From Pseudotamlana haliotis (GTDB lineage: Bacteria > Bacteroidota > Bacteroidia > Flavobacteriales > Flavobacteriaceae): a stretch of 61,413 nt of DNA. Where the stretch lies: the NCBI RefSeq assembly GCF_008806375.1, contig NZ_WAAT01000046.1, forward strand, positions 1 to 61,413, given 5' to 3'. The stretch's first letter is position 1, and every line of letters begins with the position of its first letter. Shown here piece after piece: positions 7,429 to 16,141 of this stretch. The notes beneath the pieces are model-generated. The model ran no database searches, had not been told where the DNA came from, and was given only the letters and a program-made list of their open reading frames with translations. A program made the translations under genes and the position numbers.

Positions 7429-8025
7429 TTATTTAGCTTTTTTCAACAAAAAAGAAATCCCAGAGGCTAAAGAACTATATGCCGATCCAATTCTCAATTC
7501 TCTCTTATAAGGAGCGACCGTACCCTTTATACGTGTTGGTGATTTTGACTCCCAAACTATAGTTTCTGGATGTTCAATCTCGTACAATTGAAGCAATAAT
7601 TCTATTTTAGCGGGTTGGGAAGGCCCCACATTGTATCCTGGGTAAACCCATAAAGTTTGAATATGTAAATTGTATTTGGCATTAGTATTATTTACCGAAA
7701 CTTTTATTTTTCTTTTTTTTGGTAGAGCTCGATTAAAATTTTCAATAAATAAAAGCTCATATACAGTTTCTCGATCTGAAAACCATGCTTTTTTGAATTT
7801 TTCACCTGAACCTGGATTATGATCCTCTCGTATTTTTACTTTATCTTTTATAAATGTTGCTTCTGACGGATAACCATGTACATTCATATTATCATACCCA
7901 AAGGACAGCGATAATTCTTTTTCACCTACTAGAATGGAAATATCCCCAGATGCAGTTTCTATTTTCTGACCTAGAACAGGCGTTATAAAAACCAAAAACA
8001 GAATAGCACAAAATAAATCTCTCAT
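7429..8025 (-). CDS. Secreted protein of unknown function
   Basis: I start the gene at the ATG at 8025, because that places a clear signal peptide at the N-terminus (MRDLFCAILFLVFITPVLGQ, cut after Gly-Gln region) and gives 198 residues. An upstream in-frame start would bury it. The mature protein is rich in beta-strand pattern, with Trp/Tyr-rich positions and a final hydrophobic helix (SLASGISFLLKKAK). It is probably periplasmic. No motif identifies a family; I recognise no function. Its neighbours are unrelated, so context gives no help. Confidence 0.6.
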   Translation of the reverse strand: MRDLFCAILFLVFITPVLGQKIETASGDISILVGEKELSLSFGYDNMNVHGYPSEATFIKDKVKIREDHNPGSGEKFKKAWFSDRETVYELLFIENFNRALPKKRKIKVSVNNTNAKYNLHIQTLWVYPGYNVGPSQPAKIELLLQLYEIEHPETIVWESKSPTRIKGTVAPYKRELRIGSAYSSLASGISFLLKKAK

Positions 8026-8260
8026 ATTTTTATCAAGTTTAAGCACGCAAACATAGTCATTAATAATAAGGAAAAAACAGGTGTTATACTTGGCTAAAAT
8101 ATAGTCAATATAGGTCTGAAAATAACTAACAGCAGCCTTCTTTTCCAAAACCGAAAAAAATATAAACTTTAACATCTCAAAGCAACTTTTACAAAATCAT
8201 TAAGAGTATTTCGGTTTAACTTTAAGGGTTAAATTTTTAACTAACTTTAAAAATCCTTTT

Positions 8261-8797
8261 ATGAAAAAATCAACTTTTATTTCAAGCATCGCTTTTGTAT
8301 GCTTATTGTTATTATCTGCAAACGTAAACGCACAAAAATTTGCTAAACTTGACAAAAGTCCGCTAGACATTGCAGCATACCCATCGAGTTACAAAGAGCC
8401 TAACAAAACGGTAAAAATCATATACAGCAGACCGCAACTTAAAGGTCGTGAACTAAGTAAATTAGCGCCTAACGGTAAAGTTTGGAGAACAGGAGCTAAT
8501 GAAGCATCTACGATTACATTCTACAAAGACATTAAAGTGGGTGGTAAATCAGTTAAGGCCGGAGAATATTCATTATTCACGATTCCAGGAGAAGATACTT
8601 GGACCATCATATTAAGCACTGACGTCAATGTTTGGGGAGCTTACGCTTATAACGAAGACAACGATGTGCTTCGCGTGCAAGGAAAAGTAAGTACTAGCAA
8701 AGAATCTATAGAAGCTTTTTCCATGGCTTTTGATAAAGACGGCACACTATTCTTAGCATGGGACAAAACAAGAGTTTCAGTTCCGTTTACAGAGTAA
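8261..8797 (+). CDS. DUF2911 family exported protein
   Basis: The 178-residue product has a signal peptide (residues 1-24, ending VNA-Q). The mature part fits the DUF2911 family common in Bacteroidetes: IIYSRPQLKGRE, then NGKVWRTGANEAS, then GEYSLFTIPGEDTWTIIL near residues 48-125. The role of the family is not established; members are found as single-domain periplasmic proteins or joined to peptidase-like and TPR parts. The length is that of a complete stand-alone domain. It is followed by its own terminator and precedes the pyrophosphatase gene. Confidence 0.85.
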   Translation: MKKSTFISSIAFVCLLLLSANVNAQKFAKLDKSPLDIAAYPSSYKEPNKTVKIIYSRPQLKGRELSKLAPNGKVWRTGANEASTITFYKDIKVGGKSVKAGEYSLFTIPGEDTWTIILSTDVNVWGAYAYNEDNDVLRVQGKVSTSKESIEAFSMAFDKDGTLFLAWDKTRVSVPFTE

Positions 8798-8816
8798 TAA
8801 TTAAACAAGCATAAAT

Positions 8817-8849
8817 TAAAAGCTTCAGAAGAGATTCTGAGGCTTTTTT
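8817..8849 (+). terminator. Hairpin terminator
   Basis: AGCTTCAGAA (8821-8830) pairs with TTCTGAGGCT (8835-8844) with one wobble, followed by T residues. The stem resembles the repeated terminators at 1262, 2057 and 2412. Confidence 0.8.
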
Positions 8850-8882
8850 ATTTCCTAAATTTAGCCTTGAAAAATAAAATCC

Positions 8883-9557
8883 ATGCATAAACCAATACGC
8901 TTTTTACTGCTCTTACTTCCTTTAATAAGCCTGTTTAACTGTAATTCCACAGAAAAAAACAAAAAGCAAGCTCCTGTAAAAACGACTTCAGAAGTAATTA
9001 CTAAAAAAACAAACTTACTAACCGACATCACTCCAATTTTTAAAGACGGTGATGTGAATGCCGTTATCGAAATTCCGGCGGGCACGGTAGACAAATGGGA
9101 ACTCGATAAAACAACAGGAGAAGTCAAATGGGAAATGGTAAACAATAAACCAAGAGTGGTGAATTACATAGGCTATCCCGGCAACTATGGCATGATTCCA
9201 CAAACCTTACTCGACAAAAAACATGGCGGTGATGGTGACCCGTTAGACATTATTGTTCTAGGGCCGCCAGCAGAAAGAGGCACCCAATTAAAATCTAAAA
9301 TTATTGGTGTACTATATTTAAGTGATGGCGGCGAGCAGGACGACAAACTGATTGCGGTTTCTAGTAATTCAACATTGTATCAAGTGAATTCCATTGAAGA
9401 ACTGAATAGCGAATTTCAAGGCATTACAACCATTATCGATATCTGGTTTACGAATTACAAAGGCCCAGGAAAACTAAATTCGAATGGTTTTGGAGATAAA
9501 ACTGAAGCGACTAAAATATTAAATGACGCTTTAAAACAGTATAAAGTTCAAAGGTAA
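8883..9557 (+). CDS. ppa: Lipoprotein-type inorganic pyrophosphatase
   Basis: The 224-residue product is a family I (soluble-type) inorganic diphosphatase, which hydrolyses pyrophosphate to two phosphates with Mg2+. The PPase signature DGDPLDI is at 117-123 and the second metal-binding part GEQDDKLIAV at 150-159; both have their aspartates. Unusually, it carries a lipoprotein signal with Cys20 (SLFNC) and a polar linker of about 25 residues before the enzyme domain, so the enzyme would be anchored in the envelope rather than in the cytosol. Exported family I PPases have been annotated in other Bacteroidetes. The cytosolic form, if present, is elsewhere. It may recover phosphate from pyrophosphate outside the inner membrane. 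Confidence 0.9.
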   Translation: MHKPIRFLLLLLPLISLFNCNSTEKNKKQAPVKTTSEVITKKTNLLTDITPIFKDGDVNAVIEIPAGTVDKWELDKTTGEVKWEMVNNKPRVVNYIGYPGNYGMIPQTLLDKKHGGDGDPLDIIVLGPPAERGTQLKSKIIGVLYLSDGGEQDDKLIAVSSNSTLYQVNSIEELNSEFQGITTIIDIWFTNYKGPGKLNSNGFGDKTEATKILNDALKQYKVQR

Positions 9558-9640
9558 GGCTGTTTGAAGAGTTTATGCGTTGAATCGTTTATTTGTTGAA
9601 TCGTGTAAACGCACGTGAACTTTTCACTTCTAAACTTAAC

Positions 9641-9949
9641 TTACTCTTTAGTTTCTTCAGACATGTAATACAGCTTTTTCAAGCTTTTCTTCAGCAGTCT
9701 AAAACGCATCACCCCAATCACTAAAAAAATGATACAAAACACTAAACACACTAAAGCAAAATACTTAAAGTTGGGGTAACCTTTCAGCTCAAAAAAGGCA
9801 AAAGCGCCAATTAGCAAGTATAAAGACGACCTAATGTAAGATAATAAGGTACGTTCATTGGCCAAACGGGTGCGTTCAATAGCTAAATAATCTCTTAGAA
9901 TGACTTTTTCATCTGGTTTAAAATCGCGACCAAAACGTAAGAGTTTCAT
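9641..9949 (-). CDS. DUF202 small membrane protein
   Basis: The 102-residue product has the DUF202 signature, LAIERTRLANERTLLSYIRS at about residues 24-43, followed by two membrane helices (about 45-62 and 67-87). This family (YidH-like) sits in the inner membrane; its function is not established. It is just downstream of queE on the same strand (12-base gap) and may be co-transcribed, but no functional link is known. Confidence 0.85.
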   Translation of the reverse strand: MKLLRFGRDFKPDEKVILRDYLAIERTRLANERTLLSYIRSSLYLLIGAFAFFELKGYPNFKYFALVCLVFCIIFLVIGVMRFRLLKKSLKKLYYMSEETKE

Positions 9950-9961
9950 GAGTTACTTTTT

Positions 9962-10591
9962 TTAAGGAATGTTCAAATATTTATGGGTTTGCAAAGACAC
10001 TTTCCACTTGGGGTTGGCCATTACATAATCAACAATTTCTGGAACTACTTTATCGCGTTTGCTCCATTCGGGTTGCAAATACAAGATACAATTTTTATTG
10101 ACTTTAGCAGCTTGCTCTTCCGCGAAGCGAAAATCATCTTTATTATAAACAATCACTTTTAACTCATGAGCTTGATCATAAACCTCCTGAGTTGGGAGCT
10201 TCATTTTCTTAGGTGATAAGCAAATCCAGTCCCAAACACCTGTTAATTTATAAGCCCCAGATGTTTCAATATGCACCTGTAAACCTTTAGCTTTTAACTG
10301 AGTCGTTAGCGCGGTCATATCCCAAGTTAAAGGCTCCCCACCTGTTACCACAATCGTGTCGCTATACTTAGCTGCGTTTTCAACAATTTTAGTCGTTTCG
10401 GTAGGTGGGTGTAATTCGGCATTCCAGCTTTCCTTAACATCACACCAGTGGCAACCCACATCACAACCGCCAACTCTAATAAAATAAGCAGCCGTACCTT
10501 TGTGGAATCCCTCCCCTTGAATGGTATAAAACTCTTCCATTAAAGGAAGCATCTCCCCTTTGTCAACTTGTGATTGTATCTCTTCTCTCAT
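9962..10591 (-). CDS. queE: 7-carboxy-7-deazaguanine synthase
   Basis: The product is a radical SAM enzyme that forms 7-carboxy-7-deazaguanine in queuosine biosynthesis. It has the QueE hallmarks: FYTIQGEGFHKGTAAYFIRV, then the cluster-binding cysteines in GGCDVGCHWCD, then VVTGGEPL (SAM binding). I start at ATG 10591 (MREEI, 209 residues) because the upstream ATG at 10609 overlaps a -7 promoter element TATCTTTG. The length fits the family. It works in the cytoplasm with QueD and QueC, which are not in this window. Confidence 0.92.
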   Translation of the reverse strand: MREEIQSQVDKGEMLPLMEEFYTIQGEGFHKGTAAYFIRVGGCDVGCHWCDVKESWNAELHPPTETTKIVENAAKYSDTIVVTGGEPLTWDMTALTTQLKAKGLQVHIETSGAYKLTGVWDWICLSPKKMKLPTQEVYDQAHELKVIVYNKDDFRFAEEQAAKVNKNCILYLQPEWSKRDKVVPEIVDYVMANPKWKVSLQTHKYLNIP

Positions 10592-10598
10592 AATTTTG

Positions 10599-10606
10599 CA
10601 AAGATA
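10599..10606 (-). promoter_or_regulatory. Bacteroidetes -7 element before queE
   Basis: On the minus strand the bases read TATCTTTG, which fits the TAnnTTTG consensus. The predicted transcript would start only a few bases before ATG 10591, giving a very short leader. Confidence 0.5.
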
Positions 10607-10611
10607 CATAT

Positions 10612-10774
10612 AATACCATATCTCATTTAAAATTACGCCATTAAAATGCGCTTATTGGCTTTCTATTTCAACATAAAAAGAAACCGTAGCTTTGGCTATG
10701 CTTTATTTTTCTGTTTTATATAAAACAAATAATCATCATTTTCTTCATCGTAGTTTTAAACTAGATATGGTATT
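10612..10774. repeat. MITE-like long imperfect inverted repeat
   Basis: AATACCATATCT (10612-10623) is exactly complementary to AGATATGGTATT (10763-10774). Pairing goes on inward with three mismatches over the next 14 bases, and further with gaps (AAAATG blocks). The whole forms a 163-base foldback element with no open frame, in the gap between queE and the ATPase gene. It carries the phrase ACCGTAGCTTTGGCTATGC in its middle. It could be a non-autonomous mobile element or a shared structural repeat. Confidence 0.6.
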
Positions 10775-10898
10775 ACTTATCTCAATTTCTTGCTTTTAGA
10801 TTTCAAATTAACAGCCCCTATACAGGTCACATTATAGGCCATTGAAACTTTTTTTCAGGTTATTCATTTTTCCTGTATTTTTATGCAAAACATAAGGA

Positions 10899-12440
10899 AT
10901 GACCACCAAAGAAACTTTTTTCAATTATATCAACGAAAGTAACAAAACCAAAGGCGATTTCATTACCGTTGGTGCCGCCATGTTAGATGGTGAAACCATT
11001 ACAAATGCTCATGTAAAAATCCCTTTAAAAACCATGAATCGCCATGGGTTGATTGCTGGTGCTACAGGAACGGGAAAAACCAAATCTCTTCAGGTCTTAG
11101 CTGAAAACTTAAGTGACAAAGGTGTGCCCGTTTTACTCATGGACCTTAAAGGAGATTTAAGCGGATTGGCACAAGCCAGTGAAGGACATCCTAAAATTAC
11201 AGAACGTCACGAAAAAATAGGCTTGCCTTTTGAACCCAAAGGATTTCCAGTAGAAATTTTAACCTTATCTGAACAAGATGGCGTACGTTTAAGAGCTACT
11301 GTTAGTGAATTTGGCCCGGTACTTTTATCTCGAATTCTCGATTTATCAGAAACCCAATCAGGGATTGTTTCGGTCATATTTCAATATTGCGACAACAACA
11401 AACTACCTCTTTTAGACTTAAAAGATTTCAAGAAAATATTACAATTTGCTACCCAAGAAGGTAAGGATGAATTTAATGAAGCCTACGGCCGAATTTCAAC
11501 GGCTTCAACAGGGGCTATTCTTCGTAAAATTGTAGAACTTGAACAGCAAGGTGCCGATTTATTTTTCGGAGAAACCTCTTTTGACACCCAAGATTTACTT
11601 CGTATTGATGAAAACGGGCGTGGTTACATAAACATCATCCGTTTAACCGATATTCAAGACCGTCCGAAATTATTTTCCACTTTTATGCTGAGTATCTTAG
11701 CAGAAATCTATTCGACCTTCCCAGAGCAAGGTGATAGCGACCAACCAGAACTCATTATTTTTATTGATGAAGCCCATTTAATTTTTGACGAAGCTTCAAA
11801 AGCACTATTAAATCAGATTGAAAGTATTGTAAAACTGATTCGAAGTAAAGGCGTTGGCTTGTACTTCGTTACCCAAAACCCAACCGATGTTCCTGAAGAT
11901 GTTTTAGGTCAGCTTGGTTTAAAAATTCAGCATGCCTTAAGAGCCTTTACGGCAAAAGATAGAAAAGCGATTAAATTAACAGCACAAAACTACCCAGAAT
12001 CAGAATACTATGACACCGAAGAAGTTTTAACTTCTTTAGGTATTGGGGAAGCCCTGGTTTCTGCCTTAGATGAAAAAGGACGCCCTACCCCACTTGCAGC
12101 AACCATGATGCGAGCACCCATGAGTAGAATGGATGTTTTAACTGATGCTGAATTAAACACCCTTTACACCAACTCAAAACTGGTGAAAAAGTACAATGAA
12201 ACCATAGACCGTGAAAGCGCCTATGAACTACTTAATGATAAAATTAAGCAAGCTGAAGCCGAAGAACTCAAAGAAAAAGCAAAAAAAGAACAGGAAACTT
12301 TGAAAAAAGCGGAAGCAAAAAAACGCTCTAAAAGCACTAGGTCACGAAGCACGGCCATGAACCCTATTGTGAAGGTTCTTACAAGTGCTACATTTATTAG
12401 AAGTGTTTTTGGAATTTTAACTAAAGTCATGAAAAAATAA
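10899..12440 (+). CDS. HerA/DUF853-type ATPase
   Basis: The 513-residue product belongs to the DUF853 branch of the HerA/FtsK ATPase superfamily (YjgR of E. coli). Walker A is GATGTGKT at 54-61 and a Walker B segment is IIFIDEAHLIFDEA near residue 290; ARG/VTQNP sensor-like residues follow. The C-terminal 80 residues are a long Lys/Glu/Ala coiled tail ending in a short basic hydrophobic segment. Family members form hexamers and are thought to act on DNA, but the role of this branch is not established. It is the first gene of a plus-strand run of closely spaced genes ending with rluF. Confidence 0.85.
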   Translation: MTTKETFFNYINESNKTKGDFITVGAAMLDGETITNAHVKIPLKTMNRHGLIAGATGTGKTKSLQVLAENLSDKGVPVLLMDLKGDLSGLAQASEGHPKITERHEKIGLPFEPKGFPVEILTLSEQDGVRLRATVSEFGPVLLSRILDLSETQSGIVSVIFQYCDNNKLPLLDLKDFKKILQFATQEGKDEFNEAYGRISTASTGAILRKIVELEQQGADLFFGETSFDTQDLLRIDENGRGYINIIRLTDIQDRPKLFSTFMLSILAEIYSTFPEQGDSDQPELIIFIDEAHLIFDEASKALLNQIESIVKLIRSKGVGLYFVTQNPTDVPEDVLGQLGLKIQHALRAFTAKDRKAIKLTAQNYPESEYYDTEEVLTSLGIGEALVSALDEKGRPTPLAATMMRAPMSRMDVLTDAELNTLYTNSKLVKKYNETIDRESAYELLNDKIKQAEAEELKEKAKKEQETLKKAEAKKRSKSTRSRSTAMNPIVKVLTSATFIRSVFGILTKVMKK

Positions 12441-12484
12441 CACGATATTTGGCCATTATTAATTACAAACCTTAACTCAAATCA

Positions 12485-13042
12485 ATGCGTAAATTATTAC
12501 TAGGCGCTTTAGCCTTAACCCTTTTATTATCAAGCTGCGGAAAAGAACAAAACCCTTTTGAAATTTCAAAACAGCACATTGGCTTATTAACAGATTCTAC
12601 TCAAGTTAAAGACCTTGAAAAGGTTTTTTCTAATGATTCTATAGTTAAATTTATAGCTGGCGATGAATTTACAGGCAACATAGATAACATCGAAATCTAC
12701 GAAAAAGGCGGTAAAAAACTATTAACACTAACCCCTAAATTCGCTTTAGATTCTACCTCAGTGATTACAGACGTTCGTATTATTGATGAGCGCTTTAAAA
12801 CAGATAAAAACATTTCGTCAATAAGTACTTTTAAGGATATTGAGAGCCAGTATAAAATCACAAAAATTAGCAACCTTATTAATTCTGTTGTGGTTACCGT
12901 TAATGAGATTAATGCGGCATTTACCATAGACAAAAAAGAATTACCTTCAAACTTAAGATTCGATATGAATTTAAAATTTGATTCAGCACACATTCCTGAC
13001 GATGCAAAAGTGAAATACTTTTTTCTAAACTGGGATAACTAA
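12485..13042 (+). CDS. Hypothetical lipoprotein
   Basis: The 185-residue product has a lipoprotein signal with Cys18 (LLSSCGK). The mature part looks like alternating beta strands with a central EIYEKGGKKLLTLTPK segment that is typical of small beta-sandwich envelope proteins. I recognise no family. It lies 44 bases after the ATPase gene and 10 bases before the YitT-type gene, so the three are probably in one operon, without an obvious joint function. Confidence 0.7.
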   Translation: MRKLLLGALALTLLLSSCGKEQNPFEISKQHIGLLTDSTQVKDLEKVFSNDSIVKFIAGDEFTGNIDNIEIYEKGGKKLLTLTPKFALDSTSVITDVRIIDERFKTDKNISSISTFKDIESQYKITKISNLINSVVVTVNEINAAFTIDKKELPSNLRFDMNLKFDSAHIPDDAKVKYFFLNWDN

Positions 13043-13052
13043 AACCGTTTAA

Positions 13053-14030
13053 ATGAATCCATTTTTATCCAAACTCATTGTAGACATTGCTCACAAGAAA
13101 TTAAAAAAAACGAGTGATGACAAACCGGTTTCTAAAAGGGACATTGTTCCTCTAGTACGGGTTTTACAAGTTGAGTTTACCCATGCCGTAAGAGAATATA
13201 TTTTCATTATTATTGGCGTGTTTTCAGCGGGGTTTGGTTTAAAAGGTTTCTTACTACCTAATAAATTTATTGATGGTGGGGCCACAGGGATTTCACTACT
13301 ACTAGAGCATGTAACGCGGTTAGAACTGGGCTATTTACTAGTTATTATCAACCTGCCTTTTATCATACTGGCCGCACGAACCATAGGTACTAAATTTGCC
13401 GTAAAAAGTATTGTTGCTATTGCTATGCTAGCCCTAGTAGTACACTTTGTAGAATACCCTACAGTTACTGATGACAAGCTTTTAATTGCCGTTTTTGGAG
13501 GTTTCTTTTTAGGCCTTGGTATTGGAATGTCCATGCGTGGTGGCAGCGTTATTGACGGCACTGAAGTGCTTGCTATTTTCCTCGGAAGAAAATTATCACT
13601 AACTATTGGAGATGTGCTGCTGCTTATAAACATCATTATTTTCTCAGTAGGTGCTTATTTACTTTCTATTGAAACGGCTCTTTATGCGATTTTAACTTAT
13701 ATGGCAGCTGCCAAAACTGTTGATTTTGTTGTTGATGGGGTTGAAGAATATGTTGGGGTGACCATCATTTCTAATAAGCACGAAGAACTCCGTATCATGC
13801 TCACCAAAAACCTAGAACGCGCTTGTACTATTTATGCCGGAAAAGGAGGTTTTGGCAAATCGGGTGAAAGTTACGACAAAGACATTATTTACACCGTGGT
13901 AACACGTTTGGAACTGGCCAAGCTGCAAACTGAAATCGATAAAATAGACAAAAAAGCCTTCATCATTATGGGGATTGTTAAAGACCTAAAAGGCGGCATG
14001 ATTAAGAAGAAACCAATGAAAGACCATTAA
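13053..14030 (+). CDS. YitT family membrane protein
   Basis: The 325-residue product has five or more membrane helices between residues 48 and 225 (YitT/DUF161 type, with GFGLKGFLLPNKFIDGGATGIS and GMSMRGGSVIDGTEVLA), followed by a soluble DUF2179 domain (about residues 235-315) containing YAGKGGFGKSGESYDKDI. The C-terminal domain fold is typical of the family and may bind a regulatory ligand. The transported substrate is unknown. The unusual basic N-terminal 45 residues precede the first helix. Confidence 0.87.
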   Translation: MNPFLSKLIVDIAHKKLKKTSDDKPVSKRDIVPLVRVLQVEFTHAVREYIFIIIGVFSAGFGLKGFLLPNKFIDGGATGISLLLEHVTRLELGYLLVIINLPFIILAARTIGTKFAVKSIVAIAMLALVVHFVEYPTVTDDKLLIAVFGGFFLGLGIGMSMRGGSVIDGTEVLAIFLGRKLSLTIGDVLLLINIIIFSVGAYLLSIETALYAILTYMAAAKTVDFVVDGVEEYVGVTIISNKHEELRIMLTKNLERACTIYAGKGGFGKSGESYDKDIIYTVVTRLELAKLQTEIDKIDKKAFIIMGIVKDLKGGMIKKKPMKDH

Positions 14031-14053
14031 TCTTTCATTGAAAACACAGTACA

Positions 14054-14422
14054 ATGTCACAAAAGAAATATACCGTTCAAGATAGTCCGTTCATCGTACC
14101 GACCACCGATGGAAAAATCATCAAAGAGCACTTTGGAAACACCACCGATGGTAATTCTGAAATAAGCATTGCCCACATGGTAGCGCCTGCAGGCTGGAGC
14201 GAACCTTTTCAAACGCCAGAATTTGATGAATACACCTTTATCATCAAAGGCAAAAAACAGTTTATTATTGAAGAGGACACCGTGATTTTAGAAGCGGGAC
14301 AATCTATTAAAATTGAAAAAAATACACGTGTTCAATATTCAAATCCGTTTACAGAAGCATGCGAATACATTGCCATTTGCACGCCTGCTTTTTCTATAGA
14401 TTTAGTGAACCGAGAAGCATAA
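14054..14422 (+). CDS. Cupin domain protein
   Basis: The 122-residue product is a single cupin barrel. The FDEYTFIIKGKKQFIIEEDT segment and the AGQSIKIEKNTRVQYSN segment correspond to the two cupin motifs, but the usual metal-binding histidines are partly absent (DEYTF instead of HxHxxxE), so metal binding is doubtful. It may bind a small ligand. It is four bases before the next gene and probably co-transcribed with it. Confidence 0.8.
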   Translation: MSQKKYTVQDSPFIVPTTDGKIIKEHFGNTTDGNSEISIAHMVAPAGWSEPFQTPEFDEYTFIIKGKKQFIIEEDTVILEAGQSIKIEKNTRVQYSNPFTEACEYIAICTPAFSIDLVNREA

Positions 14423-14425
14423 TAC

Positions 14426-15253
14426 ATGAGTAAATTATTACCTCAACTCCTTGGAAAAACTATAAATGCCATAAGTTATTTCCAACCGAAACTAGCAGCA
14501 AAATACGCTGTGAAATTATTTTCAACCCCTCAAAAAGGAGAAATCACAGCAGGTCAAAAAGACTTTTTAAGCACTGCCGTTCAAGATAGCATCATTTTTG
14601 AAGGTATTTCCATAAAAACTTACCTTTGGGGAGGCTCAAAAGAAACCATATTGCTCGTTCATGGGTGGGAAAGCAATGCCTTTAGATGGAAAGATCTCAT
14701 TGAATTACTTCAAAAAGAAGACTACAATATCGTTGCCATTGACGCCCCTGCTCATGGGAGTTCTAGCAACAAAATATTTAATGCCATTTTGTATTCTGAA
14801 TGTATCAATGTAGCCGTAAAAACCTATAAACCGAGTGTCGTTATCGGGCATTCTATTGGTGCAACAGCAAGTATAATTGCACAAGAAAACCACAACCTTC
14901 CTTTAATTGAAAAGAATGTTTTACTAGGCGCGCCTTCAAATTTGGCGATTTCAGTAAAAAACTACGCTACTTTTATGGGCTTCAACAAAATAGTAACCAA
15001 GGCCGTTGATGCTTATTATTTAAAACATTTTAAGCAATTACCAGGTTTTTACTGCGCTGAAAACTTCTATAAAAACAATGAAACACGAGGTATTATTATT
15101 CATGATAAAAAGGATAAAATTATTTCCTATCGTGAAGCCTTAGATATCAAACGTCATTATAAAAATGCTGAATTAATAAAAACCGTAGGTTTAGGACACC
15201 GACTTAAATCGGAAGACGTTTATCAGCACATTTTAGAGTTTCTAAAGACCTAA
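14426..15253 (+). CDS. Alpha/beta hydrolase
   Basis: The 275-residue product has the alpha/beta hydrolase plan. LLVHGWESNAFRW (residues 76-88) forms the oxyanion-hole region, Ser143 in GHSIGA is the nucleophile, Asp227 or Asp230 in HDKKDKI is the acid, and His258 in GLGHR completes the triad. No signal peptide is convincing, so it is probably cytoplasmic. The substrate cannot be told from sequence; esterase or lipase activity is likely for this type. Confidence 0.85.
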   Translation: MSKLLPQLLGKTINAISYFQPKLAAKYAVKLFSTPQKGEITAGQKDFLSTAVQDSIIFEGISIKTYLWGGSKETILLVHGWESNAFRWKDLIELLQKEDYNIVAIDAPAHGSSSNKIFNAILYSECINVAVKTYKPSVVIGHSIGATASIIAQENHNLPLIEKNVLLGAPSNLAISVKNYATFMGFNKIVTKAVDAYYLKHFKQLPGFYCAENFYKNNETRGIIIHDKKDKIISYREALDIKRHYKNAELIKTVGLGHRLKSEDVYQHILEFLKT

Positions 15254-15272
15254 TTTATTGTATTTTTACACC

Positions 15273-16043
15273 ATGGAAGAGCCACAATTAAAACGCATCA
15301 ATAAATTTTTAAGTGAAGTTGGATATTGCTCACGTCGAGAAGCAGATCGACTCATTGAAGCAGACCGTGTCACTATAAACGGTATTGTACCTGAGAAAGG
15401 AACAAAAATAGGGCATGACGATGTGGTCGCCGTAGATGGAGAAGAAATTAAAAACACCAAAGAAAGCTTTGTTTACCTGGCTTTTAACAAACCGGTTGGT
15501 ATTGTTTGTACTACAGACACTTCGGTTGAAAAAGACAACATCATTGATTTTATTAATTACAAGAAGCGTATTTTCCCTATCGGAAGGCTTGACAAACCCA
15601 GTGAAGGTTTAATCCTTCTTACTGATGATGGCGATATTGTAAACAAAATTCTTCGCGCTAGTAATAACCATGAAAAAGAATATATAGTTACGGTTGATAA
15701 GCCAATTTCTCAAACCTTTATTGAACGTATGGCCGGAGGAATCCACCTGGCCGATTTAAATAAAACCACCAAAAAGTGTGTGGTTGAGAAAATAAGCACT
15801 TATAAATTCAAAATCATTCTAACCCAAGGTTTAAACCGTCAAATTAGGCGCATGTGCGACTATTTAAACTACGAGGTACAAACCCTAAAAAGGGTAAGAA
15901 TCATGAACGTTAAGCTCGATATGCCTATTGGTGAATACCGCGAGCTAACCCAAGAAGAATTCAAGGAGCTGAATGATTTAATCAGTACCTCAACAAAAGA
16001 ATTTATTCGTTCAAAATCCAATACACGAAGAAGTAAAAAATAA
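15273..16043 (+). CDS. rluF: 23S rRNA pseudouridine synthase, RluF type
   Basis: The product has an N-terminal S4 RNA-binding domain (residues 6-65) followed by a RsuA/RluF catalytic domain. The catalytic Asp107 lies in GRLDKPSEGLILLTDDG, and NHEKEYIVTVDKPIS and LTQGLNRQIRRMC match RluF, which modifies U2604 of 23S rRNA. I start at ATG 15273 (256 residues) rather than an upstream TTG, because MEEPQLKRINKFLSE is the usual family start. A Ser/Arg/Lys tail follows. It ends the plus-strand run. Confidence 0.9.
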   Translation: MEEPQLKRINKFLSEVGYCSRREADRLIEADRVTINGIVPEKGTKIGHDDVVAVDGEEIKNTKESFVYLAFNKPVGIVCTTDTSVEKDNIIDFINYKKRIFPIGRLDKPSEGLILLTDDGDIVNKILRASNNHEKEYIVTVDKPISQTFIERMAGGIHLADLNKTTKKCVVEKISTYKFKIILTQGLNRQIRRMCDYLNYEVQTLKRVRIMNVKLDMPIGEYRELTQEEFKELNDLISTSTKEFIRSKSNTRRSKK

Positions 16044-16084
16044 TTTTGACATCCATTGAACCATATCAATAGTTCACACATGTA

Positions 16085-16118
16085 AAAAGCCTTATAAATC
16101 AAGATTTATAAGGCTTTT
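16085..16118. terminator. Bidirectional terminator between rluF and folD
   Basis: AAAAGCCTTATAAAT (16085-16099) pairs perfectly with ATTTATAAGGCTTTT (16104-16118) around a 4-base loop. The A-rich and T-rich ends would serve both converging genes. Confidence 0.9.
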
Positions 16119-16141
16119 ATAATATCTAAATACTACAATTA

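Noticed and set aside
8026-8175. Upstream start for the secreted protein at 7429-8025
   Set aside because: It would put 50 residues before a clear signal peptide.
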